Assembly: GCA_964476185.1 (NCBI GenBank) | Contig: CAYYZO010000007.1 | Location: 1 to 64,000, forward strand | Length of the DNA: 64,000 nucleotides | Source of the DNA: DATNBU01 sp964476185 | Lineage (GTDB): Bacteria; Desulfobacterota; Binatia; UBA1149; CAITLU01 | Direction: 5' to 3' | Shown: piece after piece, positions 25,215 through 33,223 of the stretch | Position numbering within the stretch: position 1 is the stretch's first letter | Layout of the letters: every line of letters starts with the position of its first letter | The notes under the pieces: generated by a model | What the model saw: only the letters and a program-made list of their open reading frames with translations | What the model was told of the DNA's origin: nothing | The model's database searches: none | Translations under genes and position numbers: made by a program

Positions 25215-25715
25215 ATGACCGCGATGCCCGAGCGCCTGCGTGCGCTGCTGTTCCTGAACGGCTTCGGCCTGATCGTCTCGGCGATCGTGTCGGGCTGGGC
25301 GTGGTTCTTCTCGCTCCTGGGCCGCGTCGTGCTGTGGCCGATCCCGGGCAGCATCGATCTGGTCATCCCGGGCGACGCGCGCGCCTGGCGCATGGCGCAC
25401 ATGGAAGGCATCACGCAAGGGCTGCTGTTGATGGCGCTAGGCCTCGGCGGCGCCTGGATCCTGCACACGCCGCGCGCGCACCGCCTCCTGTTCTGGTCGG
25501 CGCTGGTCACGGCCTGGCTGTTCACGATCCCGGCGATGCTGCACCCGCTGTTCGGCACGCGCGGGCTCGAGTTCGGCGGCGGCCCGTTCCAGCCGGGTCT
25601 CGCGAACGACGTGCTCTACGTCGTCGGCTGGCCGCCGGTGATCGGCGTGCACGTGATGCTCGCGCTGACCATCGTCGGGCTCCTGCGCTACCTCCGCAGC
25701 CTTCCTCGCGGCTGA
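25215..25715 (+). CDS. Styrene oxide isomerase (StyC)-like membrane protein
   Basis: This is a 166-residue protein with four hydrophobic helices, very near the family's usual length of about 170. Its layout matches styrene oxide isomerase: IPGDARAWRMAHMEGITQG (residues 51-69), where StyC has PGS..GWARAHSGP..NG with the haem-ligating His, here His62, and TRGLEFGGGPFQPG (residues 115-128), where StyC has NRGL.FG...FGPG. StyC is a haem b protein that rearranges epoxides to aldehydes (Meinwald rearrangement). The comparison is from memory, so the substrate is not assigned. GAGGAGG precedes the ATG. It is the last gene of the operon. Confidence 0.62.
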   Translation: MTAMPERLRALLFLNGFGLIVSAIVSGWAWFFSLLGRVVLWPIPGSIDLVIPGDARAWRMAHMEGITQGLLLMALGLGGAWILHTPRAHRLLFWSALVTAWLFTIPAMLHPLFGTRGLEFGGGPFQPGLANDVLYVVGWPPVIGVHVMLALTIVGLLRYLRSLPRG

Positions 25716-25739
25716 CGCCGCCTCGCGCCGGCACGGCGC

Positions 25740-26201
25740 TCAGGCTGCCGCGAGCCGCTTCACGACGGCGAGCGCCTCGTCGATGTGCCTGGTGGCCTGC
25801 AACTGCGAATCGAAGACGTGGCGGACGACGCCCTGCTTGTCGATCACGTAGGTCACGCGGCCCGGCAGGATCCACAGCGTGGACGGGACGCCGTAGGTCT
25901 TTCGCAGCGCGTTGCCCGTGTCGGCGAGCAGCGTGAACGGCAGCCGGTGGTGCTCCGCGAACGAATGGTGCTTGTCGACCGAGTCGCCGCTGACGCCGAT
26001 CACCTCGGCGCCGGCCGCGACGAAATCCTCGTAGGAGTCGCGGAAGCTGCAGGCCTCCTTCGTGCAACCGGGCGTCTCGTCCTTCGGGTAGAAGTAGAGC
26101 ACGACGGCTTTCTTGCCGCGGAAGTCGGCCAGCGACACGGTGCGCCCGTGCTGGTCCTGCAGCTGGAACTCGGGGGCCTTTTCTCCGACGGCGACGCTCA
26201 T
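25740..26201 (-). CDS. bcp: Thioredoxin-dependent peroxiredoxin (Bcp/PrxQ)
   Basis: This is a 153-residue 2-Cys peroxiredoxin of the Bcp/PrxQ class, reducing hydrogen peroxide and organic hydroperoxides. Seen: LYFYPKDETPGCTKEACSFRD with peroxidatic Cys46 and resolving Cys51 five residues later in the same helix, and the partner Thr/Arg region GVPSTLWILPGRVTYVID. It is cytoplasmic, with thioredoxin as the usual reductant. It is convergent with the StyC-like gene and 30 bases downstream of the methyltransferase on the same strand, so the two may be co-transcribed. Confidence 0.95.
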   Translation of the reverse strand: MSVAVGEKAPEFQLQDQHGRTVSLADFRGKKAVVLYFYPKDETPGCTKEACSFRDSYEDFVAAGAEVIGVSGDSVDKHHSFAEHHRLPFTLLADTGNALRKTYGVPSTLWILPGRVTYVIDKQGVVRHVFDSQLQATRHIDEALAVVKRLAAA

Positions 26202-26231
26202 GCGGTACTCCGGCTTGGAACGCTGGGCGGG

Positions 26232-26849
26232 TCAGGCTTTCGAAGCGCTTCCCCAGTAGTTGAACGTGAGGGGCCTCGGGCCCGGCAGGTACATGGTCTG
26301 GATCTCGTCGACGACGAGGCCGGCGCGCTCGAGCATCCCCGGCACGTCGCGGTTGATGTTGCAGCCGCCGGAGATCCTTCCCCAAAGCGGGTTCAGGCGG
26401 TCCTGCCAGCGGCGCACGGATTCGTCGGGCGCGGCGCCGTGCTCGCTGAAGAACATCTTCGCGCCGGGCTTCAGCACGCGGCGCATCTCGAGCAGCGCCG
26501 AGTGCACGTCCGGGATCGTGCACATCGTGTAGGTGATGACGATGCTGTCGACGCTGTCTTCGGGCAGCGGGATGCGCTCGCTCGACAGCGCCATCCAGTC
26601 CACTTCGATCCCGGCCTCGGCGGCGCGCTGCCGGGCCTTCACCTGGAGTTCGGGCGAAGGGTCGAGCCCGAGCACCTTCTCGACCTTGCCGCGGTCGTAG
26701 AACGACAGGTTCAGCCCGGAACCGATGCCGACCTCGAGCACGCGTCCTCGCGCGAGCGGCACGACCTTGGCGCGCTGTCGCATGATCGTCTTGTCGCGCA
26801 TCGCGTAGTCGAGCAGGTGCGGCAGCACGTAGCGGGAATACAGGCCCAT
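26232..26849 (-). CDS. Class I SAM-dependent methyltransferase
   Basis: This is a 205-residue Rossmann-like methyltransferase. Motif I is RGRVLEVGIGSGLNLSFY (residues 34-51), followed by LGLDPSPELQ with the ribose-binding Asp, the motif ITYTMCTIPDVHSALLEMRRVLKPG, and FFSEHGAAPD. This arrangement resembles METTL7/UbiE-like phospholipid or thiol methyltransferases; the acceptor is unknown. ATG start. It is upstream of the peroxiredoxin on the same strand. Confidence 0.88.
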   Translation of the reverse strand: MGLYSRYVLPHLLDYAMRDKTIMRQRAKVVPLARGRVLEVGIGSGLNLSFYDRGKVEKVLGLDPSPELQVKARQRAAEAGIEVDWMALSSERIPLPEDSVDSIVITYTMCTIPDVHSALLEMRRVLKPGAKMFFSEHGAAPDESVRRWQDRLNPLWGRISGGCNINRDVPGMLERAGLVVDEIQTMYLPGPRPLTFNYWGSASKA

Positions 26850-26930
26850 CGCTCGCTACTCATGGCCTCGCGCGCACGACTTGGCAAGGCGCCGGCGCGG
26901 ATTTCGCGCCGCGGCGCGGCGCGCTCGCGG

Positions 26931-27470
26931 TCAAGGCTGTCGTCCGTCCGGGGGAACCGGGTCCGCCGCGGCGAGCACGGCCAGGCGCCGGCCGCCGCCC
27001 CAGAGTTCGAGTTCCTCGCCGACGATCCGGTACGAATCCGTCGCGATCATCGCCTGCAGCACGGCGTACTCGGTGTCGGCGGCGATGCGGTCGCACATCA
27101 TCCGCGTGTTGCGGAGGTCGACGAACCGCAGCTGCCCCGCCTCCGCGTCCAGTTCGAAGCCCGCCCCCAGGCGGTTGCAGGCGGTCGTGCCCGTGAGCCG
27201 GTTCTCGCCTTCGCGCGTCAGGATGAAGCCGGCGATCGGCGGTGGAGACGGCAGCGGACCGTCGAATCCCTCGACCCGGACGAAGACCCAGTCTCGGCCG
27301 AGCAGCGCGGACTCGTCCTTCGGCGCGGCGGCCGCAGCGGCAGCGCCGGCCTCCGGCGCCGAGCCCGAACGGACCGTCGCGGTGCAGGCCCCGAGCAGCA
27401 TCGCGCCGGCCGCGGCGACGACGAGCGCCGGGAACGATCGACGGGGGTGCAATGCGGTGAATCCGGTCAT
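26931..27470 (-). CDS. META-domain (HslJ-like) lipoprotein, copy 2
   Basis: This is a 179-residue lipoprotein with lipobox MLLGAC (Cys29), an Ala-rich linker, then one META domain: LLGRDWVFVRVEGFDGPLP, the FILTREGENRLTGTTACNRLGAGFELD core (in two parts) and LRNTRMMCDRIAADTEYAVLQAM. It is paralogous to the gene at 27544-28143. META/HslJ proteins are small envelope proteins of unclear function linked to stress or motility. Both copies lie downstream of the fatty acid isomerase on the same strand. Confidence 0.85.
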   Translation of the reverse strand: MTGFTALHPRRSFPALVVAAAGAMLLGACTATVRSGSAPEAGAAAAAAAPKDESALLGRDWVFVRVEGFDGPLPSPPPIAGFILTREGENRLTGTTACNRLGAGFELDAEAGQLRFVDLRNTRMMCDRIAADTEYAVLQAMIATDSYRIVGEELELWGGGRRLAVLAAADPVPPDGRQP

Positions 27471-27543
27471 GCCGCCTCCTTCCCTGCCGCAACCCCTCGG
27501 CGGGCCGTTCTCCCGAGGGCGCTCCGGCGCGCGTACGCTCGCG

Positions 27544-28143
27544 TCACGGCGTCGTGAGCACCGCCACCGTGCGGCCCTTCGACCGCAGCGTCAGCGTCTT
27601 GCCGTCGAGCAGGAACGAGTCGGTCGCGGCGAGCGCGTCGACGACCGCGTCCTCGATGTCGGCGTTCGGTTCGCCGCAGAGCGCCGAGCCGTTGTCGATG
27701 CGGCGGAAGCTCAGCGTGCCCTGCGCGATGCTGATCTCGAACGCGGAAGTCATCGGGTTGCACGAGGTCGTCCCCGCCATCCGGCCGTTCTCGCGGCTGA
27801 GGATCATCGTCGCGTTGCGCGGCGGGCCCGGCAGTTCCCCGTCGAAGCCGTCCACCTGCGTGAACGTCCAGTTCTTGCCGAGCGGCGTGTTCGCGCCGGC
27901 ATCGGTCAGCGCGTTCGGATCGGGCGCGGACGGCGCGGCCTGGGGGTTCGCGAGGCCCGCCGGCTTCGCAGCCGGGGAGGGGCCGCCGGCCTCGTCCATG
28001 CGCATCTCCGCCATCGTCATCGTGTCGGTGCGCGGGTCGTCGGCGTACTTCGGCTTGCCGGGGGACGCGCTGCAGCCGGCCAGCGCGAGGGCGACGGCGA
28101 TCGTCGCGAGAAGCGTGTCGTTCGTTCGGCGGTTGGCGTTCAT
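27544..28143 (-). CDS. META-domain (HslJ-like) lipoprotein, copy 1
   Basis: This is a 199-residue paralogue of the neighbouring META protein. Lipobox LALAGCS (Cys24), a Pro/Ala-rich linker of about 60 residues, then LGKNWTFTQVDGFDGELPGP, MILSRENGRMAGTTSCNPM and DNGSALCGEPNADIEDAVVDAL. GGGAGGG lies eight bases before the ATG. It starts 32 bases after the cis/trans isomerase stop and looks co-transcribed with it, which suggests a shared envelope-stress role; that is inference. Confidence 0.85.
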   Translation of the reverse strand: MNANRRTNDTLLATIAVALALAGCSASPGKPKYADDPRTDTMTMAEMRMDEAGGPSPAAKPAGLANPQAAPSAPDPNALTDAGANTPLGKNWTFTQVDGFDGELPGPPRNATMILSRENGRMAGTTSCNPMTSAFEISIAQGTLSFRRIDNGSALCGEPNADIEDAVVDALAATDSFLLDGKTLTLRSKGRTVAVLTTP

Positions 28144-28175
28144 CTTTCCCTCCCTCTTGCCCGGCGCGGTCGCGT

Positions 28176-30518
28176 TCATCGGTTCTCGTAGCGGTTGTAG
28201 TCGAACACCCCGGCCTCGACCGGCGCGGCCTCGCGGTAGGCCGCGTGCAGCGAGTCGCTGTGCGGCCAGAAGCGCGGGTCGGTGCGACGGATCCCGTGCT
28301 TCGTCATCAGCGCGGCGTAATCCGCCTCGCCGCCGAGCCTCGCGACGGCGTCCGCGAACGCGGGAAGGGCGGCGGCGTCGACCTCGAAGAACGCGTTCGG
28401 GTAGGCGCCGAGGAAACCGTCCACGACCGTGAGGGTGTCCTCGGCGGGCAGGCGGTTCTTCGCTTCCTGGAACAGCGTCGAGATGTTCGTGTGCGCGTTG
28501 TTGTGCAGCACCGTGAAGTGCCGCTCGCCGCCCGAAAGACCCGTCACCGTCAGGAACACGACCTCCGGAAGATGCGAGGTGGACACGCCCTCGAGGCCGT
28601 CGATGCGGCGGAGCGCGTCGACCGCCGGCTTCGGGAGTCCCCGCGTGCGGAGTTCGTAGCGCCGGTCGAGCACCGGCGAGAACCGCTTGCGCCACATCGC
28701 GAACAACTCGGGAAGCGGGTCGGACGTGCGGTAGCGAACGCCGGTCTCCTGCGCGAAGAACGTGCGGGTGCCGTCGAGGTACTGCTTCACGTCGTCGCCG
28801 ACGCCGCGGTACCAGCGGTCGCGGACGCCCTGGCGGGCCGACTTCGGCAGCAGCGCGAGGAAGTTGGACTCGCCCTCCATGCGCAGGAAGTCCATGTACA
28901 TGCGCGTCGTGAGCTGGTGCCCGGAGCCGCCGAAGACGTCGAAGCCGGCGACGAGGAGGTAGTGGATGCGCTCGAGCAGCGGGTAGCTCACCACCCACGC
29001 GGTCTGCGGACGGTCGCCGACGAAGCCCTGGACGACCGTCGCGCTGTCGAAGTGCCGGAAGACCGTCAGCGCCGCGTTCGGGTTGCGGCCGTCGCCGTCC
29101 CAGAGCAGCGAGAGGTCCGGGCGGCGCGAGCCGCCGAACTCGCGGTTCAGCGCGTCGTACTTCGCCCGCAGGTAGGCGTTCTCGGCGTCCGCGTACTTCT
29201 TCCACTTCAGCAGCGGCAGCGAGCCGTCTTCCTCGGCCGGCAAGTGGATCTTCTCGAGCGCGTCCGCGAGTTCTTCCCCGGTCAGTTCCGAGCGCTCGAA
29301 ATCCGGGTTCACGAACGTGACCCAGAACAGGTCGTTGATGACGTCGAGGGCGACCTGCCCGCGGCAGACCGGTCCCTTGATGAAGTTCATGATCGTGAAC
29401 TGGGCTTCCTCGAGCATCAGCCGGTAGCGCGAGCGGACCGGGAGCAGCCGGAACGCGCGAAACGGGTTCGAGGCGACCTCGACGTCGTACGACGGCAGCT
29501 GCGGGACCTCGTAGTCCGGCTCGAGGAACAGCTCGCGCATGCGCTGGAGCCGGGCGGGACCGAGCGCGTAGGGCATGTGCGTCTTCGCGACGATGGTCTC
29601 GCCCACGCGCCGCAGGCGGTAGTACACGCGCGCGACGCCCGGGTCGTCGTAGGGACGCACCGTCGGGATGATCTCGATCGGCTGCCCCGGGGGCGTGCGC
29701 GAGCGCACGAGCTCGAAGTACTCGCCGCGCGGCAGGTCCTCGAAGTACAGGTGCGCGAGATACCAGTGCTCGTAGATGTAGCGGCTGGCGAGCTGCTGTT
29801 TCAGGCTGTCGCCGTTCAGGAACGCTTCCCACTCGGCGATGCGGCCGGCGTGGGCCGCCGAAAGCGCGGGCGGCGGCGCCCAGGGAGCGCCGCCCGCGAT
29901 CCACTCGGTCAGCGTGCGGTATTCGTCGTCGGCCAGCTGCGGCATGCCGAACGGCATCCCGAGTTCCGGCCGCTTCTGCTCGACCTCGTCGATCTCCTCG
30001 ACCGTCGGGCAGGCCTGCGCGCGACCGAGCGAGAAGTCGTAGCGATCGGCCGGGAGGATGCCGGTCTCCGGCGCGTGCCGGCGCTTCAGCTCGAGCAGCC
30101 GGTACATCACGCTCGCGCGGCGGTCGGCCTCCGGCGAGGCTTCCCGTTCGTTCAGCACCGGATGGAAGCCCTTCGTGCGCCACTCGGCGTTGGTCTGCGC
30201 GTCGATGCCGAGTCGGGTCGGCGCGATCGACGTCAGTCGCGTCGCATAGACGACGTCCTTCGAGCCACCGCGTGTGAGGCCCTCGTACGAGGTCAGCTTC
30301 AGCTGGCACGGGGCATCCCAGCACGCGTGGCAGACCACGCAGCGCTTCTCGAACACGGCCGAGGCGCGCTGCCAGTCGGCCCGCGCCTGCGGCGAGGCGG
30401 CTGCCCGTTCGTAGCGCGCCGGGGACGGCTTGCCGTAGAGGTCGTCGAGTTGGTGGCGGGCGGCGATCGTGCACCCGGCCGCCACGACGAGGGCGGAGAG
30501 GACGAGGATCCTGCGCAT
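28176..30518 (-). CDS. cti: Fatty acid cis/trans isomerase (periplasmic c-type haem protein)
   Basis: This is a 780-residue enzyme converting cis- to trans-unsaturated acyl chains in membrane phospholipids, a rapid solvent or temperature adaptation known from Pseudomonas and Vibrio. Seen: an N-terminal signal with lipobox VVAAGCT (Cys16), the single haem-binding motif CVVCH (residues 60-64), and family-typical FHPVLNE, PYDDPGVARVYYRLRRVGETIVAKTHM (in parts) and FIKGPVCRGQVALDVINDLFWV. Length agrees with known Cti. The start is set at the ATG directly before the signal sequence. The lipobox suggests membrane anchoring in place of a free periplasmic form. Confidence 0.93.
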   Translation of the reverse strand: MRRILVLSALVVAAGCTIAARHQLDDLYGKPSPARYERAAASPQARADWQRASAVFEKRCVVCHACWDAPCQLKLTSYEGLTRGGSKDVVYATRLTSIAPTRLGIDAQTNAEWRTKGFHPVLNEREASPEADRRASVMYRLLELKRRHAPETGILPADRYDFSLGRAQACPTVEEIDEVEQKRPELGMPFGMPQLADDEYRTLTEWIAGGAPWAPPPALSAAHAGRIAEWEAFLNGDSLKQQLASRYIYEHWYLAHLYFEDLPRGEYFELVRSRTPPGQPIEIIPTVRPYDDPGVARVYYRLRRVGETIVAKTHMPYALGPARLQRMRELFLEPDYEVPQLPSYDVEVASNPFRAFRLLPVRSRYRLMLEEAQFTIMNFIKGPVCRGQVALDVINDLFWVTFVNPDFERSELTGEELADALEKIHLPAEEDGSLPLLKWKKYADAENAYLRAKYDALNREFGGSRRPDLSLLWDGDGRNPNAALTVFRHFDSATVVQGFVGDRPQTAWVVSYPLLERIHYLLVAGFDVFGGSGHQLTTRMYMDFLRMEGESNFLALLPKSARQGVRDRWYRGVGDDVKQYLDGTRTFFAQETGVRYRTSDPLPELFAMWRKRFSPVLDRRYELRTRGLPKPAVDALRRIDGLEGVSTSHLPEVVFLTVTGLSGGERHFTVLHNNAHTNISTLFQEAKNRLPAEDTLTVVDGFLGAYPNAFFEVDAAALPAFADAVARLGGEADYAALMTKHGIRRTDPRFWPHSDSLHAAYREAAPVEAGVFDYNRYENR

Positions 30519-30660
30519 GGCGGGGTTGTGTAGCGGGAACGCCGCGGCAGGCGAAGCGGGCCGGCGCCCGCACGCCGCGGCCGGCTGCGGTTGCCCGGGC
30601 TCGGCAGCGGACGCACTCTGTGGCGCCCGCGGATCCGCCGCGGTGGAGGAGGATGCCGCC

Positions 30661-31536
30661 ATGCCCATTCCCCGATTCGCCGGTTCGGTCGCCGCCGCCG
30701 AACTCTCGTCGGCGCTCGCCGAGCACGGCTGCGCGGTCGTCGAGCGGCTCGTGCCCGCGGCGACCATGGATCGCGTGCGGGAGGAACTCGCGGCCTGGCT
30801 CGAGGCGACTCCGACGGGACCCGATTCGTTCGCCGGGGTGCGGACGCGCCGCACCGGGGGGCTTGTCGCCCGCTCGTCCACGTGCCGCGAACTCGTCCTG
30901 CATCCGCTCGTTCGCGACACCGTCTCCGCCGTGCTGTCGCACGCGACGAGCTGGCACCTGCACCTGACGCAGGTCATCGCGATCGGCCCCGGACAGGAAG
31001 GGCAGCCGATTCACCGCGACCAGTGGGCCTTCGATTTCTTCCCGTTCCCGGCCGGCTTCGAAGCCCAGTGCAACACCATCTGGGCGATGAACGACTTCAC
31101 GGAAGCCAACGGCGCGACTCGCGTGATCCCCGGCAGCAACAAGTTCGAGGATCGCCTGGAGTTCCGCGCGGACCAGACGGAGGCCGCGGAGATGCCGGCC
31201 GGCTCCGTGCTGTTCTACACGGGATCCCTCTACCACGGCGGCGGCACGAACCGCTCGGACCAGGTCCGCTACGGCCTCAACCTCACGTACGCGCTCAGCT
31301 GGCTGCGGCAGGAGGAGAACCAGTACCTCTCCGTTCCGCACGAGATCGCGCGCACGCTCGACGACGACCTGCTGCGCGTGATCGGCTACCAGCGCGGGGC
31401 CTACGCGCTGGGCTACGTCGACGACCTGCGCGACCCGCTCGAGGCGCTCAAGGGAGAGGGGCACCGCACGGACGGCCTGGGCGAACTGGATTCGGCGCTG
31501 GCGCGGCTCGAAACCCCGCAGCGCGACCGGTCGTAA
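30661..31536 (+). CDS. Phytanoyl-CoA dioxygenase (PhyH) family protein
   Basis: This is a 291-residue Fe(II)/2-oxoglutarate oxygenase. Ligands are seen as HRD in GQPIHRDQWAFDFF (about residues 115-121), the distal His in SLYHGGGTNRS (about residue 198), and the 2-oxoglutarate-binding Arg in DQVRYGLNLTYALSW. WAMNDFTEANGATRVIPGSN is a family signature. It hydroxylates an unidentified substrate, possibly a lipid or small natural product. GGAGGAGG precedes the ATG. It is divergent from cti, with a gap of only 142 bases, and convergent with the carotenoid oxygenase. Confidence 0.92.
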   Translation: MPIPRFAGSVAAAELSSALAEHGCAVVERLVPAATMDRVREELAAWLEATPTGPDSFAGVRTRRTGGLVARSSTCRELVLHPLVRDTVSAVLSHATSWHLHLTQVIAIGPGQEGQPIHRDQWAFDFFPFPAGFEAQCNTIWAMNDFTEANGATRVIPGSNKFEDRLEFRADQTEAAEMPAGSVLFYTGSLYHGGGTNRSDQVRYGLNLTYALSWLRQEENQYLSVPHEIARTLDDDLLRVIGYQRGAYALGYVDDLRDPLEALKGEGHRTDGLGELDSALARLETPQRDRS

Positions 31537-31569
31537 CGCCTTATCGCGCCCCTGCGCCGCGGCGTGTCC

Positions 31570-31596
31570 CTGCCGCGGCCATCCGTTCCGCGGCAG
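31570..31596. terminator. Stem-loop between convergent genes
   Basis: This is a perfect 9-bp stem (CTGCCGCGG with CCGCGGCAG) and a 9-base loop between the PhyH gene and the carotenoid oxygenase gene. It has no U-tract. A bidirectional terminator is the likely role by position. Confidence 0.5.
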
Positions 31597-31669
31597 GCCG
31601 CAGCTTTCCGGGACGCCTGGCGTTGCGCCGCGTCCGTTCGACGGCGCGCGGCGCCCGCCCGGGACCGGC

Positions 31670-33004
31670 TCAGTCCGCCATCCAGTTGCCGTGGAATCCG
31701 AACGGGATCCGGCAGGGCAGGTGCACCACCGCGACCGGAGCGGCCGCGAAGTCGCGCGCATCGAGGATCACGAAATCCGAGCAGCCCCTGGCCGCGTCGT
31801 AGACGATCGTGAGGATCCACCCCGCGTTCTCGTCGCGCGAAGCGGGATCCGGCGCGAACACGCCCTCGCCGGGAAAGCGCCCGGGACCGAAGTCGTGCTC
31901 GACCGACGCGCCGCTTCGCAGGTCGTACTGCAGCAGCGACGTCGCCTCGTCGGTCGTCGACGACAGGTTGCGCACCGCGTAGCCGTAGCGGCAGGGCAGG
32001 CCCGTGAGCCGGTCGTCGGTGCGCGGGAACTCGATCGGTCGGTCGTCGAGCGCGGTCTCGCGCACCGCGCCGGACGCGAGGTCGAGTTCCCATCGGTGCA
32101 GCGACGCGAGGTCGAAGCGGTCCGAACCCTGCCGCCAGAGCTCGGGGTATCGCGCGACGTCCACGGTGATCCTGCCGTCCTTCTCCCAAGCGTTCATCGG
32201 GTGGAAGACGTAGCAGGGCTCGACCTCGAACCAGCGGATGCGGCCGGAATCGTCGCCGCGCTCCATCACGCCGACGCGGGCGCCGTAGTCGTCGTCCCAG
32301 CGGTACGGCATCTGGCCGCGCACCGCGCGTTCGAAGTCGAACACGACCGGAAGGTCCATGACGAGCACGTGACGCTCCGTGATGGCGAAGTCGTGCATCA
32401 TGGTCGGGCCGGGCACGTCGATGGGCACGCTGCGCACGAGCCGGCCCGCGGCGTCCGCGCAGTGGTACGTCACGAACGGCGCGAACCAGTTGTAGTCGAA
32501 GAAGTGCAGCTCGCCGGTGACGGGGCAGGTCTTCGGGTGGGCGGTCATGCCGGTCTTCAGGCGGCCGCCGAAGTCGTAGTGGCCGAGCGTCTCGAGCTCG
32601 GGCGTGAGCTCCCACGGCAGCGTCGTCTCGGCGAGCGCGAGGATGCGGCCGGCGTGCCGGATCACGTTCGTGTTGGCGGGGCCGGCGCCGAGGTCGCGCT
32701 GTCCGTCGGGGCCGACCAGACGCGCGCGCTCGGTCAGCTGGCGCGTGCGAACCCAGCGGTTGCGGTACCAGAGCGCACGGCCGTTGCCGATGGCGATGCC
32801 GTGCAGCATGCCGTCGCCGAAGAACCAGTGCGGCGGAGCGTGGTCCTTCGGGTTCGGCCCGTTGCGGAGGTAACGGCCGTGGAGCGCCGCGGGAATCTCT
32901 CCCTCGACGGGAAGCGACGTCACGGTCTGCTCGAGCGGAACGGGCGCGTAGTTCCCGCGCAGGAAGAACGGAGGCTTCTTCTCGGTGTCGGCGGCGGTGC
33001 TCAC
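31670..33004 (-). CDS. Carotenoid cleavage oxygenase (RPE65 family)
   Basis: This is a 444-residue non-haem iron dioxygenase with the seven-bladed propeller pattern. Four His ligands are recognisable: TAHPKTCP, MMHDFAIT, VFHPMNAW and, at the C-terminus, FGFHGNWMAD. The N-terminal GRYLRNGPNP and GDGMLHGI are family signatures. These enzymes cleave carotenoids, stilbenes or lignin-like alkenes; substrate not assigned. The GTG start at 33004 is supported by GAGGAGG eight bases upstream. Confidence 0.93.
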   Translation of the reverse strand: MSTAADTEKKPPFFLRGNYAPVPLEQTVTSLPVEGEIPAALHGRYLRNGPNPKDHAPPHWFFGDGMLHGIAIGNGRALWYRNRWVRTRQLTERARLVGPDGQRDLGAGPANTNVIRHAGRILALAETTLPWELTPELETLGHYDFGGRLKTGMTAHPKTCPVTGELHFFDYNWFAPFVTYHCADAAGRLVRSVPIDVPGPTMMHDFAITERHVLVMDLPVVFDFERAVRGQMPYRWDDDYGARVGVMERGDDSGRIRWFEVEPCYVFHPMNAWEKDGRITVDVARYPELWRQGSDRFDLASLHRWELDLASGAVRETALDDRPIEFPRTDDRLTGLPCRYGYAVRNLSSTTDEATSLLQYDLRSGASVEHDFGPGRFPGEGVFAPDPASRDENAGWILTIVYDAARGCSDFVILDARDFAAAPVAVVHLPCRIPFGFHGNWMAD

Positions 33005-33182
33005 GGGCGGTCCTCCTCGCGGCGGACGGCCGTCGTCCACGCGCTCGGTCACGGCTCCTAGCGCCTCGCGACACGAAAGCAACACGGCGATTCGCCCGCC
33101 CGCACGGGCCGCCGGCGCTCGACGAACGCCTGGCTGCGGAGACTCGAGCGCAGCGGCGTGCTTGCGGGCGATCCTGTCGCGC

Positions 33183-33212
33183 TGGCCACAGTCCCGGCTT
33201 CGGGCATAGTGT
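33183..33212 (+). promoter_or_regulatory. Putative promoter for the MBL-fold gene
   Basis: TGGCCA (33183-33188, four of six), 18 bases, TAGTGT (33207-33212). The ATG follows 11 bases later with no Shine-Dalgarno, in line with the other short-leader starts. Confidence 0.35.
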
Positions 33213-33223
33213 CGGCGATCGCC

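Noticed and set aside
27544..31761. A single 1405-residue minus-strand protein
   Set aside because: Only the last 199 residues form a sensible lipoprotein with its own ribosome site; the rest is an out-of-frame shadow of cti.
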